NCBI GenBank assembly: GCA_965248805.1
Contig: CBDFKJ010000007.1
Coordinates: forward strand, 496,001 to 560,000
Length of the DNA stretch: 64,000 bases
Source: CBDFKJ01 sp965248805
Lineage (GTDB): Bacteria > Pseudomonadota > Alphaproteobacteria > UBA6615
Direction: 5' to 3'
Shown: positions 44,887-54,397 of the stretch, one piece after another
Position numbering within the stretch: the first letter of the stretch is position 1
Layout of the letters: each line of letters starts with the position of its first letter
Made by a program: the position numbers and the translations under genes
Notes under the pieces: model-generated
What the model saw: the letters and a program-made list of their open reading frames with translations, nothing else
Databases searched by the model: none
What the model was told of the DNA's origin: nothing

Positions 44887-47800
44887 ATGACCGATTACGC
44901 CGAGCTGCAAGTCACCACCAACTTCAGCTTCCTGCGCGGCGCCTCGCACGCCGAGGAGCTGGCGGCGACGGCGGCGGCGCTTGGTCACACCGCGATCGCC
45001 GTCACCGACCGCAACACGCTGGCCGGCGTGGTGCGCGCCCATCAAGGCGCGCGCGCCTCCAACATCCGCCTGGTGGTGGGCGCCCGGCTCGATCTGGAGG
45101 ACGCCCCGTCGCTGTTGTGCTTTCCCACCGACCGCTGTGCTTATGGCCGGCTGGCGCGGCTGTTGACCGTCGGCAAGCGGCGGGCGGAGAAGGGCGACTG
45201 CCGGCTGACCCGCACCGATGTGCTGGCCCATGGCGAGGGACAGATCGTCATCGTCCTGCCACCCGACGTGTCGGCACCCGACGTGTCGGCATCCGACGAG
45301 CCGACGCCCGACACGCCGGTGGCGGACGATGCCTTCACCACCCAACTACGCGCCTATGCCGAGGCCTTTGCCGGGCGCTGCTATTTGGCGGCGCAGCATC
45401 TATATCGCGGCGACGACGCGCGGCGGCTGGCAGCGTTGGCGGCACTGGCCACCGAAACCGGTGCGCCGTTGGTCGCCACCAACGATGTGCACGCCCACGG
45501 CCCCGACCGGCGGCCCTTGCAGGACGTGCTGACGTGCATCCGCGAGCATTGCACCATCGCCGAGGCCGGCTTTCACCTCGCCGCCAATGCCGAGCGCCAC
45601 CTCAAATCGGGTGCCGAGATGGCGCGGCTGTTCCACGGCTACGAGGACGCCGTGGCGCGCAGCGTGGCGATCGCCGAGCGCTGCCGTTTCTCGCTGGACG
45701 AGCTGCGCTACGAATATCCGGCCGACCCCATTCCCGATGGCCTGACGCCCGATGAGGAGCTGGCGCGGCTCACCTGGAACGGGGCCGCGACGCACTACCC
45801 CAACGGCGTGCCCGAGACCGTGCGGGCCCAGATCGCGCATGAACTCGACCTCATCGCCGAACTCGCCTACGCCCCCTACTTCCTGACCGTCCACGACATC
45901 GTGCGCTTCGCCCGTTCTCGCGCCATCCTGTGCCAGGGGCGCGGCTCGGCCGCCAACTCCGCGGTGTGCTTCTATCTGGGCATCACCGCGGTCGATCCGG
46001 CGCGGCTGGACCTGCTGTTCGAGCGCTTCGTCTCGGCCGAGCGCAACGAACCGCCGGACATCGACGTCGATTTCGAGCACGAACGGCGCGAGGAAGTGAT
46101 CCAATACATCTATGAGAAGTACGGCCGCGACCGCGCCGGGCTGGCCGCCACCGTCATCAGTTACCGCGCGCGCTCAGCCATGCGTGACGTCGGCAAGGCA
46201 CTGGGCCTGAGCGAGGACACGGTGGGGGCGCTGGCCGGCCAGGTCTGGGGCTGGTCGTCGGAGACCCCAGCGGAGCAGGCGGTGCGCGAGATGGGGCTCG
46301 ACCCGAGCGATCGCACCCTGACGCTGGCGTTGCGTCTGGCGCATGAGCTGATCGGCTTCCCGCGCCATCTGAGCCAGCATGTCGGCGGTTTCGTCATCAC
46401 CAAGGGCCGGCTCGACGAGCTGGTGCCGATCGAGAACGCGGCGATGGAAGACCGCACCGTCATCGAATGGGACAAGGACGACCTCGACGCGCTCGGCATT
46501 CTCAAGATCGACGTGCTTGGGCTCGGTATGCTCACCTGCATTCGCAAGGGCTTCGCGCTGCTCGAACGCCATTACGGGCGGGCGTTCGACCTCGCCACTG
46601 TGCCGGCCGAGGATCCGGCGGTCTACGACATGCTGTGCCAGGCCGACTCCTTAGGCGTGTTCCAAGTGGAAAGCCGGGCGCAGATGGCTTTCCTGCCGCG
46701 CATGAAGCCGCGCAATTTCTATGACCTGGTGATCGAGGTGGCGATCGTGCGCCCCGGCCCGATTCAGGGCGACATGGTCCATCCGTACTTGCGCCGGCGC
46801 AACGGCGAGGAGGTCGTGCACTTCCCGTCGAAGGAATTGGAAGCGGTGCTCGGCAAGACCATGGGGGTACCGTTGTTCCAGGAACAGGCGATGAAGATCG
46901 CCATCGTCGCCGCCGGCTTCACGCCGAACGAGGCCGACGGGCTGCGCCGCGCCATGGCCACCTTCCGCCGCATGGGCACGATCCATACCTTCCGCGACAA
47001 GCTGGTCGAGGGCATGGTCGCGCGCGGCTATGAGCGCGAGTTCGCCGAGCGCTGCTACCGACAGATCGAGGGCTTCGGCGACTACGGCTTCCCGGAAAGC
47101 CACGCCGCCAGCTTCGCGCTTCTGGTCTATGTCTCGGCTTGGCTGAAGTGCCACTATCCGGATGTGTTCGCCGCCGCGCTGTTGAACAGCCAGCCCATGG
47201 GCTTCTATGCACCGGCGCAGATCGTGCGCGACGCCGCCAGCCATGGCGTCGAGGTGCGCGGCCCCGACGTCAATGCCAGCGACTGGGACTACACGCTCGA
47301 GCCGAGCGATGGCGAGCAACCCAGCCATGCGCTGCGGCTGGGGTTGCGGCAGATCAAGGGCTTGAAGGAGGAGGACAGCGAACGCCTGGTCGCCGCCCGC
47401 ACAGGCGGGTTCCACACCCCGCGCGATGTCTGGCGGCGCGCCGGCATCGGCGCCGCGGCGCTGGAGAAGCTGGCCGAGGCCGACGCCTTCGCCTCGATGG
47501 ATCTCGACCGGCGTCAGGCGCTGTGGGCGATCAAGGCGCTGGGCGAGCCGCCACCGCCATTGTTCGCCGCCGCAGAGCGCAGGCGCCATGGCAACGAAGC
47601 CCCGGCGCAAGCGAGGCGCGAGCCGGCCCTGCCCGACGAGACGCCGGGCGAGGCCATGGCCAACGATTTCGCCACCATCCGCATGTCGCTGAAGCACCAT
47701 CCGTTGCATTTGCTGCGGGCGGAGATGGCGCGGCGCGGGGCGGTCGCGAACGAGCGGTTGCTGCACCTGCCGACCAACCGGCGGGTGACGGTGGCGGGAC

Positions 47801-48168
47801 TGGTGCTAGTGCGCCAGCGTCCGGGAACCGCCAAGGGGGTCATCTTCGCCACGCTCGAGGACGAGACCGGCGTCGCCAACATCATCATCTGGGCGCGCAC
47901 CTTTCAGCGCTATCGCAAAGTGATCCTCGCGTCACGGTTGATGCTGGTGCGCGGTGAGTTACAACGCGAAGGCATCGTCACCCATGTCATTGCCCGCAAC
48001 ATCGTCGATCTGTCTCACCGCCTGGACGCACTCGCCCAAGGCGTCGGCGACGGCCATCCCGGTTATGGCCCGCCGGACGAAGTCAAGCGGCCGCCGTCGC
48101 CCGATCCCCGTGCCTTCGCCCATCCCCGCGACGCGGTGGTGCGCATCCGCTCCCACGATTTTCACTAG
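44887..48168 (+). CDS. dnaE2: Error-prone DNA polymerase III alpha subunit DnaE2 (ImuC)
   Basis: A 1093-aa protein. I start it at ATG 44887 (MTDYAELQVTTNFSFLRGAS); the open frame extends upstream only as a shadow of imuB. The N-terminal PHP domain (HAEELAATAAALGHTAIAVT) is followed by the polymerase catalytic region GRGSAANSAVCFYLGITAVD and PPDIDVDFEHERREEVIQYI with the catalytic Asp pair, then VESRAQMAFLPRMKPRNFYD and GFGDYGFPESHAASFALLVY, the HhH region, and the OB domain RVTVAGLVLVRQRPGTAKGV. It copies damaged DNA under SOS and raises mutation rate. Complete and intact. Confidence 0.95.
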   Translation: MTDYAELQVTTNFSFLRGASHAEELAATAAALGHTAIAVTDRNTLAGVVRAHQGARASNIRLVVGARLDLEDAPSLLCFPTDRCAYGRLARLLTVGKRRAEKGDCRLTRTDVLAHGEGQIVIVLPPDVSAPDVSASDEPTPDTPVADDAFTTQLRAYAEAFAGRCYLAAQHLYRGDDARRLAALAALATETGAPLVATNDVHAHGPDRRPLQDVLTCIREHCTIAEAGFHLAANAERHLKSGAEMARLFHGYEDAVARSVAIAERCRFSLDELRYEYPADPIPDGLTPDEELARLTWNGAATHYPNGVPETVRAQIAHELDLIAELAYAPYFLTVHDIVRFARSRAILCQGRGSAANSAVCFYLGITAVDPARLDLLFERFVSAERNEPPDIDVDFEHERREEVIQYIYEKYGRDRAGLAATVISYRARSAMRDVGKALGLSEDTVGALAGQVWGWSSETPAEQAVREMGLDPSDRTLTLALRLAHELIGFPRHLSQHVGGFVITKGRLDELVPIENAAMEDRTVIEWDKDDLDALGILKIDVLGLGMLTCIRKGFALLERHYGRAFDLATVPAEDPAVYDMLCQADSLGVFQVESRAQMAFLPRMKPRNFYDLVIEVAIVRPGPIQGDMVHPYLRRRNGEEVVHFPSKELEAVLGKTMGVPLFQEQAMKIAIVAAGFTPNEADGLRRAMATFRRMGTIHTFRDKLVEGMVARGYEREFAERCYRQIEGFGDYGFPESHAASFALLVYVSAWLKCHYPDVFAAALLNSQPMGFYAPAQIVRDAASHGVEVRGPDVNASDWDYTLEPSDGEQPSHALRLGLRQIKGLKEEDSERLVAARTGGFHTPRDVWRRAGIGAAALEKLAEADAFASMDLDRRQALWAIKALGEPPPPLFAAAERRRHGNEAPAQARREPALPDETPGEAMANDFATIRMSLKHHPLHLLRAEMARRGAVANERLLHLPTNRRVTVAGLVLVRQRPGTAKGVIFATLEDETGVANIIIWARTFQRYRKVILASRLMLVRGELQREGIVTHVIARNIVDLSHRLDALAQGVGDGHPGYGPPDEVKRPPSPDPRAFAHPRDAVVRIRSHDFH

Positions 48169-48232
48169 AGAACCGACCTTGCCGGCGGCCCGAATCAAAT
48201 GCATGTAAGGCACTCACCAAGAGAGGCCCGCC

Positions 48233-48691
48233 ATGTCCATCGCCATCGCCTTGCACGTCCTGGCTGCCGTCATCTGGGTCGGCGGCATGTTCTTCGGCTA
48301 CTTCTGCCTGCGGCCGTCGCTGGGCGTGCTGAACCCGCCGGACCCGATGCGCGCGCAACGCGCCATCCTGCAGCGTTTCTTCGCCTGGGTGGCCGCCGCC
48401 GTGCTGGTGCTGCTCGTGACCGGCTACTGGATGATCTTCTCCCCCGCCTTTGGCGGCTTCGCCGGGTTGCCGTTGCACGTCAACCTGATGCAGGGCATCG
48501 GCTGGATCATGTTCCTGGTGTTCGGCCACCTCTATTTCGCCGTGTGGCCAAAGATGCGCCGCGCCGCCGATGCAGAGGACTGGCCCGAGGCCGTCGCCCG
48601 ACACAACACCATCCGCCGTATCATCGAGATCAATCTGACGCTGGGCATAGTGACCGTGGCGATCGCCGCCAGCGGACGTTTCTGGAGCTAG
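48233..48691 (+). CDS. CopD-like integral membrane protein
   Basis: A 152-aa protein with four membrane helices. The start SIAIALHVLAAVIWVGGMFF with conserved His (LHVLAAVIWVGG) and a second helix pair LVLLVTGYWMIFS, then HVNLMQGIGWIMFLVFGHLY are the CopD/DUF2269-type pattern, where His residues can bind haem or copper. It follows dnaE2 by 64 bp on the same strand. An AAGAGAGG ribosome-binding site lies before the ATG. The physiological role here is unclear. Confidence 0.75.
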   Translation: MSIAIALHVLAAVIWVGGMFFGYFCLRPSLGVLNPPDPMRAQRAILQRFFAWVAAAVLVLLVTGYWMIFSPAFGGFAGLPLHVNLMQGIGWIMFLVFGHLYFAVWPKMRRAADAEDWPEAVARHNTIRRIIEINLTLGIVTVAIAASGRFWS

Positions 48692-49060
48692 TTTCGCCTC
48701 AATACGCCGATCGATCCTGGCTTCGCGCAATCCTAGCGTATGTGACACGTCATATAACCGCTTTAACACTTTGATGATTAATAGATAATCTAACACGGCA
48801 GCGCTGCTCAATGCGATACCGTCAGTCTGCTTGCCACTTTTCGCCGCTGGCGTCACCCTTAGATAAGCTACTGAATTGTAACGACTATACGGATGGATGG
48901 CGTCCCGCCGACCGTATTTGCAGCATAAAATTGTAAAGATTTCTTACAACTATTACTCCCCGTCCGGCGCAAGGACGCGCAGCCCATTGAAATGTAACGA
49001 CTAATTTTCTGGCGTGAATCTTGCGCAAAAAAATTAACCAAGTCGTCACGGGAGAAATCC
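48692..49060 (+). promoter_or_regulatory. Intergenic region with repeated sites, upstream of a small membrane protein
   Basis: About 370 bp, AT-richer than its surroundings, with no gene. TGTAACGACTA occurs twice as a direct repeat (48877-48887 and 48993-49003), and between them lies the inverted repeat TTGTAA-N7-TTACAA (48931-48949). GGGAG precedes the start at 49061. This looks like a regulatory region with operator-like sites; the regulator is unknown. Confidence 0.45.
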
Positions 49061-49261
49061 ATGCGCAGACACATACGCTCGGCCATAGTTGTTGCCGCTG
49101 CACTATCTTGCTCCACGACCATGGCTCTCGCCGCGGTCCCGACGGGAGTAGTGAGTGCCGGACTCCGCCTGCCGTTCGGCGGAAGCGGAATGTTGGGGCT
49201 GGTCGCGGCGGTCGTTGTCGGCGGTATCTACCTGGCGCGCCGCAAGCGTCCCCGCGACTAG
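49061..49261 (+). CDS. Small exported protein with a C-terminal sorting-signal-like anchor
   Basis: A 66-aa protein. The N-terminal signal peptide is IRSAIVVAAALSCSTTMALA. The remaining 40 residues consist of a short linker (VPTGVVSAGLRLPFGGSG), one membrane helix (MLGLVAAVVVGGIYLA) and the basic end RRKRPRD. Motif, helix and Arg/Lys cluster is the general layout of exosortase-type C-terminal signals, but nothing of substance lies between the two signals. It could be a mini-protein inserted in the membrane. No exosortase gene is in the window. Confidence 0.6.
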   Translation: MRRHIRSAIVVAAALSCSTTMALAAVPTGVVSAGLRLPFGGSGMLGLVAAVVVGGIYLARRKRPRD

Positions 49262-50350
49262 GCACTGCGAACCGTATTTCCGCAGAAATCTAGCCACAGG
49301 AGGCATTCCCCATGCGACTAGTCACCGCCGCCTTAACCAAGCTCCAGTACGTCGTGCAGGACCGCATCGCTGTCCGCGCCGAGCAGCGGCGGCGCGCGCC
49401 GATATGAAACCGGCGTCGCCGATAGTTTGAGCGGGCTGCCAACGAGTGGAAGCGGCGTCGAAATCGCCGGATGATCCAACTCGATCTGCATGCCCCGCGC
49501 CCGCACCTGTTCATCGGCAAAGACCTGGTCGATTGAATTCACCGGGCCACACGGCACGCCCGCCTCCTCCAGAGTCCGCCCCCACTCAGCGCTCGTGCGG
49601 GTCGCCATGATCGGTCGGAGCGCCTCGGTCAGCGCCTCGCGGTGGCGCACGCGGGCGGCGCTGGTGCCGAACCGCGCGTCGGCCGCCAATTCGGTCGCAC
49701 CGGCGACCGCGCAGAAGCGTGCGAATTGCGCGTCGTTGCCGATGGCGAGGATCAGGTGGCCGTCGGCCGTGGCGAACCTCTGATAGGGCGCGATGTTCGG
49801 GTGCGCATTACCCATCCGCGTCGGTGCGTCGCCCGTTAGCAGGTAGTTCATCGCCTGGTTCGCGAGCCAGGCGACAGACGTGTCGAGCAGACCGATATCG
49901 ATGTGCTGACCCTCGCCGGTGGCATCGCGATGACGCAGCGCGGCGAGGATCGCCACCGCGGCATACATGCCGGCCATGATATCGGCGATCGCGACGCCGA
50001 CCTTCATCGGCTCGCGGTCCGCTTCGCCGGTGATGCTCATCAGACCGCCCATACCCTGCGCCAGGAAGTCATACCCGGCGCGGTCGGCATACGGGCCCGT
50101 CTGGCCGAAGCCGGTGATCGAGCAGTACACCAGACGCGGATGGTCGGCGCGCAGTTGTTCATGGGCAAGGCCATAACGACGCAAGCCACCGACGCGAAAG
50201 TTTTCGATCAGCACGTCGGATCGAGCGGCAAGTTTGCGCGCCAGTGCCTGGCCGTCGGGCTGCGATATGTCGAGCGTCACCGACCGCTTGTTGCGGTTGT
50301 GCTGAGGTAGTAGCCGCTTTCACCGGTATCTTGGTTGTTATCGTCCTTAA

Positions 50351-51773
50351 CAGCCCGTTGAAGAAGACTGAGTTGATGAAGCATCGGGCGTGATAACAAT
50401 GGCGGCGGCGAGACCCGGCGCCGGGGGGTTATTGAGGGCGAGGATAATGATCAGCGATTGTTCCTGTCGCAAGACAAGCAGCAGGACCGCCAAGCCCTTG
50501 GCCGCAGCCTCTCGCGGGGTCCCGGCGCCGATCAACTGGCGCAATAGGACGCCCAGGTTGTGTCCGGCGACGTGGATCAGATAGCGCTTGCTGATGTTCT
50601 CGCGCCCGCGCAGCCAAGTGCGGCGCATGCCGCCGCGATCGAGGACCTGGGCGAAGCCCCGCTCGACCACTTCGGCGCGGAGTTTGAACGCGGCCTTCGC
50701 CACGCCCGACAGCAATCGGTTGCGGTTGTTGTAAACGGCCCGCCGAGCGGCGTCGTCGCCGTGCCAGCGCGAGAGCCCCTTGCCCTTCGGTTCGGCGATG
50801 CGGGTCGTCCAGGCGCCGTCGGCAAGGGACTTCAGCACCTCGCGGCCGAAGTAGCCTTTGTCGGTCACCAGCTCCGCCGGTTCGTCGGCCGTCGGCGCTG
50901 CGCCCACAGCCGCCAGCTTGGCCTCGGCTGACGTCAACGTTGTCGGCAGGGTGGTCGTGTCGCCCTGATCGGCCGGATACAGCTCGGCCGCGATCACCGC
51001 CCCGGTGTCGAGGTCGACCGCGTGTTCGGGCTTGTAGGCCAGATGCGTCGTGCCGTCCTTCATCCTGGCGATTTTGGCCTCCGCGTCGAGACCCAGTCCG
51101 CATTGGAGAGTTTCTTGCCCTTGCGCCGCCGATCCATCTGCGCCAAGTCATTCGCCGCGGTCTCGATCCCGCTGTCGGCGGCCATGCGCTGCAGCATCTA
51201 GCGATAGCTTTCGCCGCTGTCGCGGCGCACGATCGAGCGCAGCGCCGCGTTCGCCTCCATGGTCGAAGCATCGACCCCAATCCGCTCGCCCTCGACCAGG
51301 CCGTGCTCGCCAAGAACGTCCAGCACCCAGGCGAACACTGCCTCATGCACCGCGTGCGGCTGCGGATCGTGCTCAACGACGAGTGGTCAGGCACACGTGC
51401 GCGCGCCTCCAGGCGCAAGAACTCACGCAGCGACAAGCTGTCGGCGCACCGCCACTCCAACGCCCGCTCACTGTCGAGGCCTTCGAAGTAGCCGACCAGG
51501 TGCATCCGGAAGTAACGCCCCGGTGGGATTCCCGGACGTCCGATCCCTGGCGCGTAATAGGGCTCACACAGGTCCTCGGCGAACGCATCGAAACCGGCAT
51601 CGACCAGCCAGCTGGTCGTAAAACACGTGGCCGGGCGAGCGAGGCATCTCTGCCCAACTGACCATCAAGCCCACCTGTCGATCCCCTTGTCGTCCCAACG
51701 CCATGACGAAGCTCCCGACTCGAACCATGCCCTCGTCACAGAGTCAGATGGCCGCGACTTTTTCAACGGGCTG
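50351..51773 (-). mobile_element. Degenerate IS1182-like type B element
   Basis: The ends CAGCCCGTTGAAGAAG (50351) and the reverse complement of TTTCAACGGGCTG (51773) match the type B repeats. The flanks TTAA and ATAA share three of four bases, so a target duplication is blurred. It inserted in the CaiB-type gene. The right half of the hybrid at 22201 is nearly identical to its transposase 3' end. Confidence 0.75.
50352..51660 (-). pseudogene. IS1182-like type B transposase, several frameshifts
   Basis: Conserved pieces occur in changing frames: PGRYFRMHLVGYFEGLDSER near 51520, SLREFLRLEARARVPDHSSL near 51430, MKDGTTHLAYKPEHAVDLDT near 51060, LVTDKGYFGREVLKSLADGA near 50860, and KRYLIHVAGHNLGVLLRQLI near 50570. 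At least two frame changes separate them, and one lies near 51110. The copy at 2965 shows what an intact version looks like. Confidence 0.75.
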
Positions 51774-51975
51774 ATAAGGAACGGAGGCCCCCACGACCGC
51801 GTGTCGTCGCCCTGCCCGGGTCGTTCGACTTTGATGATGTCGGCGCCGAGGTCACCCAAAATCTGTTGCATAGGGCCCGGCCAGCACGCGCGATAAATCG
51901 AGCACGCGCAGACCCGCCAATGCGCCGCGCATCTGGCCGGTCTTTTGGTCGTTGTGCCGGGACATCGCGCACGGA

Positions 51976-52766
51976 TCAGAGGCAGCCGATCAGCCCGCCG
52001 TCAACGGGAACCGCAGCGCCTGTGATGTAGCCGGCCCGCGCGCTGGCGAGAAAGGCGGCCGCGGCTGCGAACTCGGCGACCTCGCCCCTGCGGCCTAGCG
52101 GTATGCCGGCGACGGTGGCCGCGCGGATGACCTCGACGCTCTCGCCGGTTTGCGCGGCGCGCGCCTGCTCGACCTCCTGCGCCCCGATCGGTGGCGAACG
52201 CGCCGGGCAAGAGCAGATTGACGGTGACACCGTCGGCGGCGACTTCGCGGCTCAGAGATTTTGCCCAGCCCGCCAAACCAGGGCGCAGTGTGTTCGAGAT
52301 GCCAAGGCCCATGATGGGTTGCCTTGACTGAGCTCGAGCTGACCAACACCAGGCGTCCCCATCGGTGTGCCCGCATCGCCGGCAGCAACCGTTCGCTGAG
52401 CCGTATGATGCTCAGGACCATGGCTTCGAACTGGCTGCGCCACATCTCGACCGGCACGTCGCTCGCCGGGCGCGGCGGCGGCCCGCCACAATTTCCGATC
52501 AGGATGTCGACACCACCCATCGCCGCATAGGCGGCGTCGGCGAGCGCGTCAACCTGCGCCAGATCGCCCAGATCGCACACCACCGCCCGTGCCTCGACCC
52601 GATGGCGCGCCGCGATGTCGGACGCTGCCTCGCGGATCGCCTCCGCGTTCCGACTGCACATGACCAGGCGCGCGCCCTCCGCCGCGAGTGCCTCGGCAAT
52701 GCCGCGCCCCAGGCCGCGGCTGGCGGCCAACACCAGGGCGCGTTTGTCCGTCAGTCCAAGATCCAT
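51976..52766 (-). pseudogene. SDR-family oxidoreductase with two frameshifts
   Basis: The start DKRALVLAASRGLGRGIAEA has the TGxxxGxG-like cofactor motif (AASRGLGRG), followed by NCGGPPPRP and the catalytic Ser region LVLVSSSSVK. After a one-base insertion near 52320 the frame becomes GLGISNTLRPGLAGWAKSLS (the usual Tyr is replaced here by Asn-Thr in the aligned position), REVAADGVTVNLLLPGAFAT. A second shift near 52190 leads to QEVEQARAAQTGESVEVIRA, AFLASARAGYITGAAVPVDG and G-stop. SDR enzymes of this type reduce keto groups. It probably formed an operon with the CaiB-type gene. Confidence 0.75.
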
Positions 52767-52934
52767 GTCACCTCACCCGTCGCGGCCTGATCGCCCCCGC
52801 GACGGTTCAACGGCGCCGCCAGATTAGACGCCCAGAGCCGATACCGCCACGCCGCAACCGCCCGTGGACCAGCCCTGAGTCTGACTCCGGCTTCGATTGC
52901 ACGTTCGCCGCGATGGCTATCTAAGTGGTTGTCG

Positions 52935-53873
52935 ATGGAGACGATCCTCAACATCATCGCGCCGGTCTTCGGGCTGGTGATTGTCGGCCATGGCTGCGCG
53001 CGACTGAAAGTTGTCGACGACAACGCCGTGCGCGGCCTGAGCGCCTTCGTGTTCAATGTCGCGATCCCGGTGTTGCTGGTGCACATGCTGGCTCAGTTTG
53101 AATCGCCGCCGGCGCTGGACGTACGCTATCTGATCGCCTACTTCGCGCCGACCTTGGCGATTTTCGCCGCCGGCGTGGTCGTGGCCCGCTCCAGCGGCGG
53201 CGACTGGCGGCGCAGCCTCGGCACGCATGGCTTGACCGCGTCGTATTCCAACGCGGTACTGCTGGGCATCCCGCTCGTCCTCGCCGCTTATGGCGACGCC
53301 GCCGCGCTGCCGCTGACCCTATTCATCGCCTGCCACGGGCCGATCATGCTGTCGCTCGGCTCTCTCGCCAGCGAAGTCGGCCGCGCCGGCGCCGTCGGCG
53401 GCAACTGGCGCGCCCTTGGCCGCATGTGGCGGCTATTCGCCAATCCGATCCTGATCGCCGTCTTGATCGGCGTCGCGATGATGGCGACCTCGACACCCCT
53501 GCCGGGCCCGCTTGCCGCCATCGCCCAGTTGCTGGCGCGCGCCGCCGGGCCCTGCGCTCTCTTCGCGCTCGGCGCCTCGTTGGTTCAGTATCGCCTCGGC
53601 GGCCAGCTGCGGACCGCCGGCCTGTACGTCGCGGCGAAACTGGTGGCGCACCCCCTGCTCGTTTGGCTGGCGGCGGTGCTGCTGTCGGTACCGCCGCTGC
53701 CGGCGGCAATGGCCGTCACCCTGGCGGCGCTGCCAACCGGCGCCACGGCCTATCTGTTCGCCGCTCGCGACAATGGTAACATCGCCGCGACGACCACAAC
53801 GATCTTTCTGTCCACCGGACTGTCGATCTTGACCCTGTCGATTGTCATCTCCGTGATGCGGACGTCGCTGTGA
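52935..53873 (+). CDS. AEC-family (auxin efflux carrier-like) transporter
   Basis: A 312-aa protein with about ten hydrophobic segments: METILNIIAPVFGLVIVGHG, LSAFVFNVAIPVLLVHMLAQ and YSNAVLLGIPLVLAAYGDAA, then NPILIAVLIGVAMMATSTPL, up to TTTIFLSTGLSILTLSIVIS. The start I prefer is the ATG at 52935 rather than the TTG two codons upstream. AEC transporters export malonate-like or other organic anions and related small molecules; the substrate cannot be told here. Its stop overlaps the start of the next gene by 4 bp, so they are translationally coupled. Confidence 0.85.
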   Translation: METILNIIAPVFGLVIVGHGCARLKVVDDNAVRGLSAFVFNVAIPVLLVHMLAQFESPPALDVRYLIAYFAPTLAIFAAGVVVARSSGGDWRRSLGTHGLTASYSNAVLLGIPLVLAAYGDAAALPLTLFIACHGPIMLSLGSLASEVGRAGAVGGNWRALGRMWRLFANPILIAVLIGVAMMATSTPLPGPLAAIAQLLARAAGPCALFALGASLVQYRLGGQLRTAGLYVAAKLVAHPLLVWLAAVLLSVPPLPAAMAVTLAALPTGATAYLFAARDNGNIAATTTTIFLSTGLSILTLSIVISVMRTSL

Positions 53874-54397
53874 GCGGTCCGCGCGTGCTGACGGTGCGAC
53901 CCTTGTCCGCGGCCGCGTTCGCCCCGTTCGGTGAAGTGGCGACGCCACAGCCCGACGACGTCCTCGCGGGAACGGGCGATGTCAGCCCGGACCTGAGCGC
54001 CGGCGTGCCGCGATTCTACATCATGCGGCTGCGGCGGCGGGGTTTGCGCTTTCACCGCATCGCGCGCCATGTGCGTGTCAACCAATGCCTGGGAGCCCTC
54101 GGCGGCGCACCGTGGCTGATCGCGGTGGCACCGCCGTTTCGATCGCAGGAGCCCGGCGCCCGGCCGAGCCCCGACGCGATCGCCGCCTTCCGCGTTCCCG
54201 GCGATTGCTTCATCATGCTGCACCGCGGCACCTGGCATGCGGGTCCCCATTTCGATGCCGCCGCTGCCATCGACTTCTTCAACCTCGAACTGGCCGATAC
54301 CAACCGCGTCGACTTCCAGGAATGCGATCTGCGCGCGGCATTCGCCCTGGAATTTGCCTTCGCCGGCGACGAACACGGTCGCCCGCCGGCAGGCTAG
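53870..54397 (+). CDS. Ureidoglycolate lyase-like protein (AllA family)
   Basis: A 175-aa protein starting at GTG 53870, overlapping the transporter stop (GTGA). AllA-fold features: VRPLSAAAFAPFGEVATPQP at the start, ARHVRVNQCLGALGGAPWLI, PDAIAAFRVPGDCFIMLHRG TWHAGP (split here for length), then AAIDFFNLELADTNRVDFQE. AllA cleaves ureidoglycolate to glyoxylate and urea in purine breakdown. The pairing with an AEC transporter suggests uptake or export of a purine-derived acid, which is inference. The stop overlaps that of the convergent next gene within CTAG. Confidence 0.8.
   Translation: MSGPRVLTVRPLSAAAFAPFGEVATPQPDDVLAGTGDVSPDLSAGVPRFYIMRLRRRGLRFHRIARHVRVNQCLGALGGAPWLIAVAPPFRSQEPGARPSPDAIAAFRVPGDCFIMLHRGTWHAGPHFDAAAAIDFFNLELADTNRVDFQECDLRAAFALEFAFAGDEHGRPPAG

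Larger units (their letters stand above)
49333..51965 (-). pseudogene. CaiB/BaiF-type (class III) CoA-transferase, split by an IS and frameshifted
   Basis: On the minus strand the start (51965) reads RGALAGLRVLDLSRVLAGPY. A frameshift near 51870 is followed by QILGDLGADIIKVERPGQGD and TRSWGPP. The IS at 50351-51773 interrupts here. After it, GESGYYLS and another shift near 50305 lead to NRNKRSVTLDISQPDGQALA, KLAARSDVLIENFRVGGLRR, GFGQTGPYADRAGYDFLAQG and the end at 49333. The catalytic Asp normally near residue 170 (YDFLAQG) is present. The family transfers CoA between organic acids, often in catabolic pathways. It lies 10 bp after an equally decayed SDR gene. Confidence 0.8.

Noticed and set aside
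48083..48856. A 257-residue minus-strand open frame
   Set aside because: It is antisense to dnaE2's end and the CopD-like gene and is low-complexity in composition.
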